A stretch of 6,559 bases of DNA from the NCBI GenBank assembly GCA_023264135.1, contig JALQSZ010000086.1, positions 1 through 6,559 on the forward strand, read 5' to 3'. Shown one piece after another: positions 5,428 through 6,559 of the stretch. The notes below the pieces were generated by a model. The model was given only the letters and a program-made list of their open reading frames with translations. It had not been told where the DNA came from and made no database searches. The DNA comes from Acidimicrobiales bacterium. Lineage in GTDB: Bacteria; Actinomycetota; Acidimicrobiia; Acidimicrobiales; Acidimicrobilacustridaceae. The position numbers and the translations under genes were made by a program. Numbering within the stretch: the stretch's first letter is position 1; each line of letters opens with the position of its first letter.

Positions 5428-6559
5428 GTGCCTGATGCAGTCATTGTCGATGTCGTTCGAACCCCTGGCGGCAAGCGAAACGGTTCTCTCTCCGGTTGGC
5501 ACCCTGCCGACCTCGCCGGCGAGGTCTTGTCGACACTCGTCGAGCGCAACGATCTTGACCCCGCACTTGTCGAAGACGTCCTTATGGGATGCGTTTCGCA
5601 GGTTGGCGCGCAATCTCTGAATATCGGGCGTAACGCCGCACTCGCTGCGGGCTTTCCTGAAACCGTGCCGTCCACAACCATCGATCGTCAATGCGGTTCT
5701 TCGCAACAAGCTGCAGCGTTCGCGGCGCAGGGAGTCATGGCCGGCGTGCACGACATCGTGATTGCTGCAGGTGTCGAAGTGATGAGCTTGGTGCCGATGG
5801 GCGCGTCGTTCGGACAGGGCGTCGGCTTTCCGTTCGGACCTCGCGTGGAAGCTCGCTACAAAGACGCAGGCGGACTTATTCCGCAAGGGCTTTCGGCAGA
5901 GTTGATCGCCGAACAGTGGAACCTTTCGCGCGAAGAACTCGATGCGTTTTCTGCCGAGTCACAACAGCGCGCGGCGCGCGCTCGCGACGAGGGTCGGTTC
6001 GAACGCGAGATTCATCCAGTTGAAGTTCGACGTCGCGACAAAGACTCCGGTGAAATCATTCCCACCGACGGCATGCTTCGCACCGACGAGGGAATCCGCG
6101 ACACCACAACTGTTGAATCGCTCGCCGCGCTCAAGCCGGCGTTCACTCCCGAAGGTGTCATCACCGCTGGTAACTCTTCACAGATCACCGATGGCGCATC
6201 GGCCGCGCTCATCATGAGCGAAGCTGCGGCTTCAAAACTTGGACTCACACCGCGTGCGCGTTTCCATTCCTTCTCACTTGCTGGTGTCGACCCGCGCATC
6301 ATGCTCACCGGTCCGATTCCCGCAACACAGAAAATTCTCGAGAAGTCAGGCCTTTCGCTCGACGACATCGACCTCATCGAGATCAACGAAGCATTCGCAC
6401 CGGTGGTGCTCGCATGGCAACGCGAACTCGATGCCGATCTCAGCAAGGTCAACGTCAATGGCGGTGCGATCGCACTTGGGCATCCGCTTGGCGCCTCGGG
6501 CACTCGCCTTCTCGGCACGTTGTTGTGTGAACTTGAGCGCACCGGTGGTCGCTACGGAT
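5428..6559 (+). CDS. Thiolase (acetyl-CoA acyltransferase, FadA5/FadA-like), 3' end missing
   Basis: The frame is open from the GTG at 5428 to the window edge (377 residues, roughly 10-15 short of a typical thiolase). It performs or reverses CoA-dependent cleavage of 3-ketoacyl-CoA, the last step of beta-oxidation. VRTPGGKRNG (10-19) is the N-terminal signature. DRQCGSSQQA (86-95) contains the acyl-accepting Cys89, NEAF (320-323) is the conserved active-site loop, and NVNGGAIALGHPLGASGTR (342-360) carries the catalytic His352. The final Cys-x-Gly motif should lie just past the edge. Two features, KRNG-LSG-H near the start and the W-then-charged stretch before VNVNGGAIALGHP, recall mycobacterial FadA5, a steroid side-chain thiolase. 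General fatty-acid thiolases share enough that the substrate is open. It may form a unit with genes to the right. Confidence 0.93.
   Translation, partial: MPDAVIVDVVRTPGGKRNGSLSGWHPADLAGEVLSTLVERNDLDPALVEDVLMGCVSQVGAQSLNIGRNAALAAGFPETVPSTTIDRQCGSSQQAAAFAAQGVMAGVHDIVIAAGVEVMSLVPMGASFGQGVGFPFGPRVEARYKDAGGLIPQGLSAELIAEQWNLSREELDAFSAESQQRAARARDEGRFEREIHPVEVRRRDKDSGEIIPTDGMLRTDEGIRDTTTVESLAALKPAFTPEGVITAGNSSQITDGASAALIMSEAAASKLGLTPRARFHSFSLAGVDPRIMLTGPIPATQKILEKSGLSLDDIDLIEINEAFAPVVLAWQRELDADLSKVNVNGGAIALGHPLGASGTRLLGTLLCELERTGGRYG

Noticed and set aside
1..6559. Mobile element, prophage, CRISPR or defence system
   Set aside because: No transposase or integrase motif, no regularly spaced long repeat, no tRNA-linked attachment site and no abrupt composition change were seen; all clear genes are core metabolism or transport.

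Overview
The window looks like chromosomal core DNA from a moderately GC-rich actinobacterium. From memory of family sequences, the closest relatives of most genes here are actinobacterial: a CeoB/CeoC-type TrkA pair, a short Zwf1-type glucose-6-phosphate dehydrogenase, an Rv3214-like histidine phosphatase and a FadA5-like thiolase. Several genes use GTG starts. A marine or freshwater Acidimicrobiia-type lineage is a guess that the sequence cannot prove. There is no sign of a mobile element, phage, CRISPR array, tRNA or rRNA.

Left part, minus strand (1-1627). Two RCK/TrkA proteins overlap by one base (TGATG) and form an operon starting at a GTG at 1627. They are the cytosolic gating subunits of a K+ uptake system whose membrane pore is not in the window. 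Behind them lies a 247-base gap with a structured leader that I read as a yybP-ykoY (Mn2+) riboswitch, about 223-95. It feeds a gene that starts at 40 and runs off the left edge, probably a TerC-like or other Mn2+-linked membrane protein. The 3' strand of the aptamer's closing helix is an exact 8-base complement of that gene's Shine-Dalgarno region, which suggests a translational ON switch.

Middle, plus strand (1856-3852). After a 228-base divergent intergenic region with an 11-base-spaced direct repeat comes zwf, overlapped by 4 bases (GTGA) by a histidine phosphatase. That phosphatase carries the sequence hallmarks of yeast Shb17, sedoheptulose-1,7-bisphosphatase. Together they suggest a small carbon-flux operon: G6PDH feeds the oxidative pentose phosphate branch, and the phosphatase could push carbon into sedoheptulose-7-phosphate.

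Right part, plus strand (3923-6559). An MFS sugar porter with the proton-coupling Asp (FGYD) could supply hexose or pentose to this metabolism. After a 44-base gap containing two mutually exclusive hairpins comes a thiolase (FadA-like acetyl-CoA acyltransferase). It has its active-site Cys and His but is cut off by the window edge.

Most of the window is ordinary metabolism. The parts most worth a second look are the riboswitch with its visible switching helix and the Shb17-like phosphatase fused by overlap to zwf.
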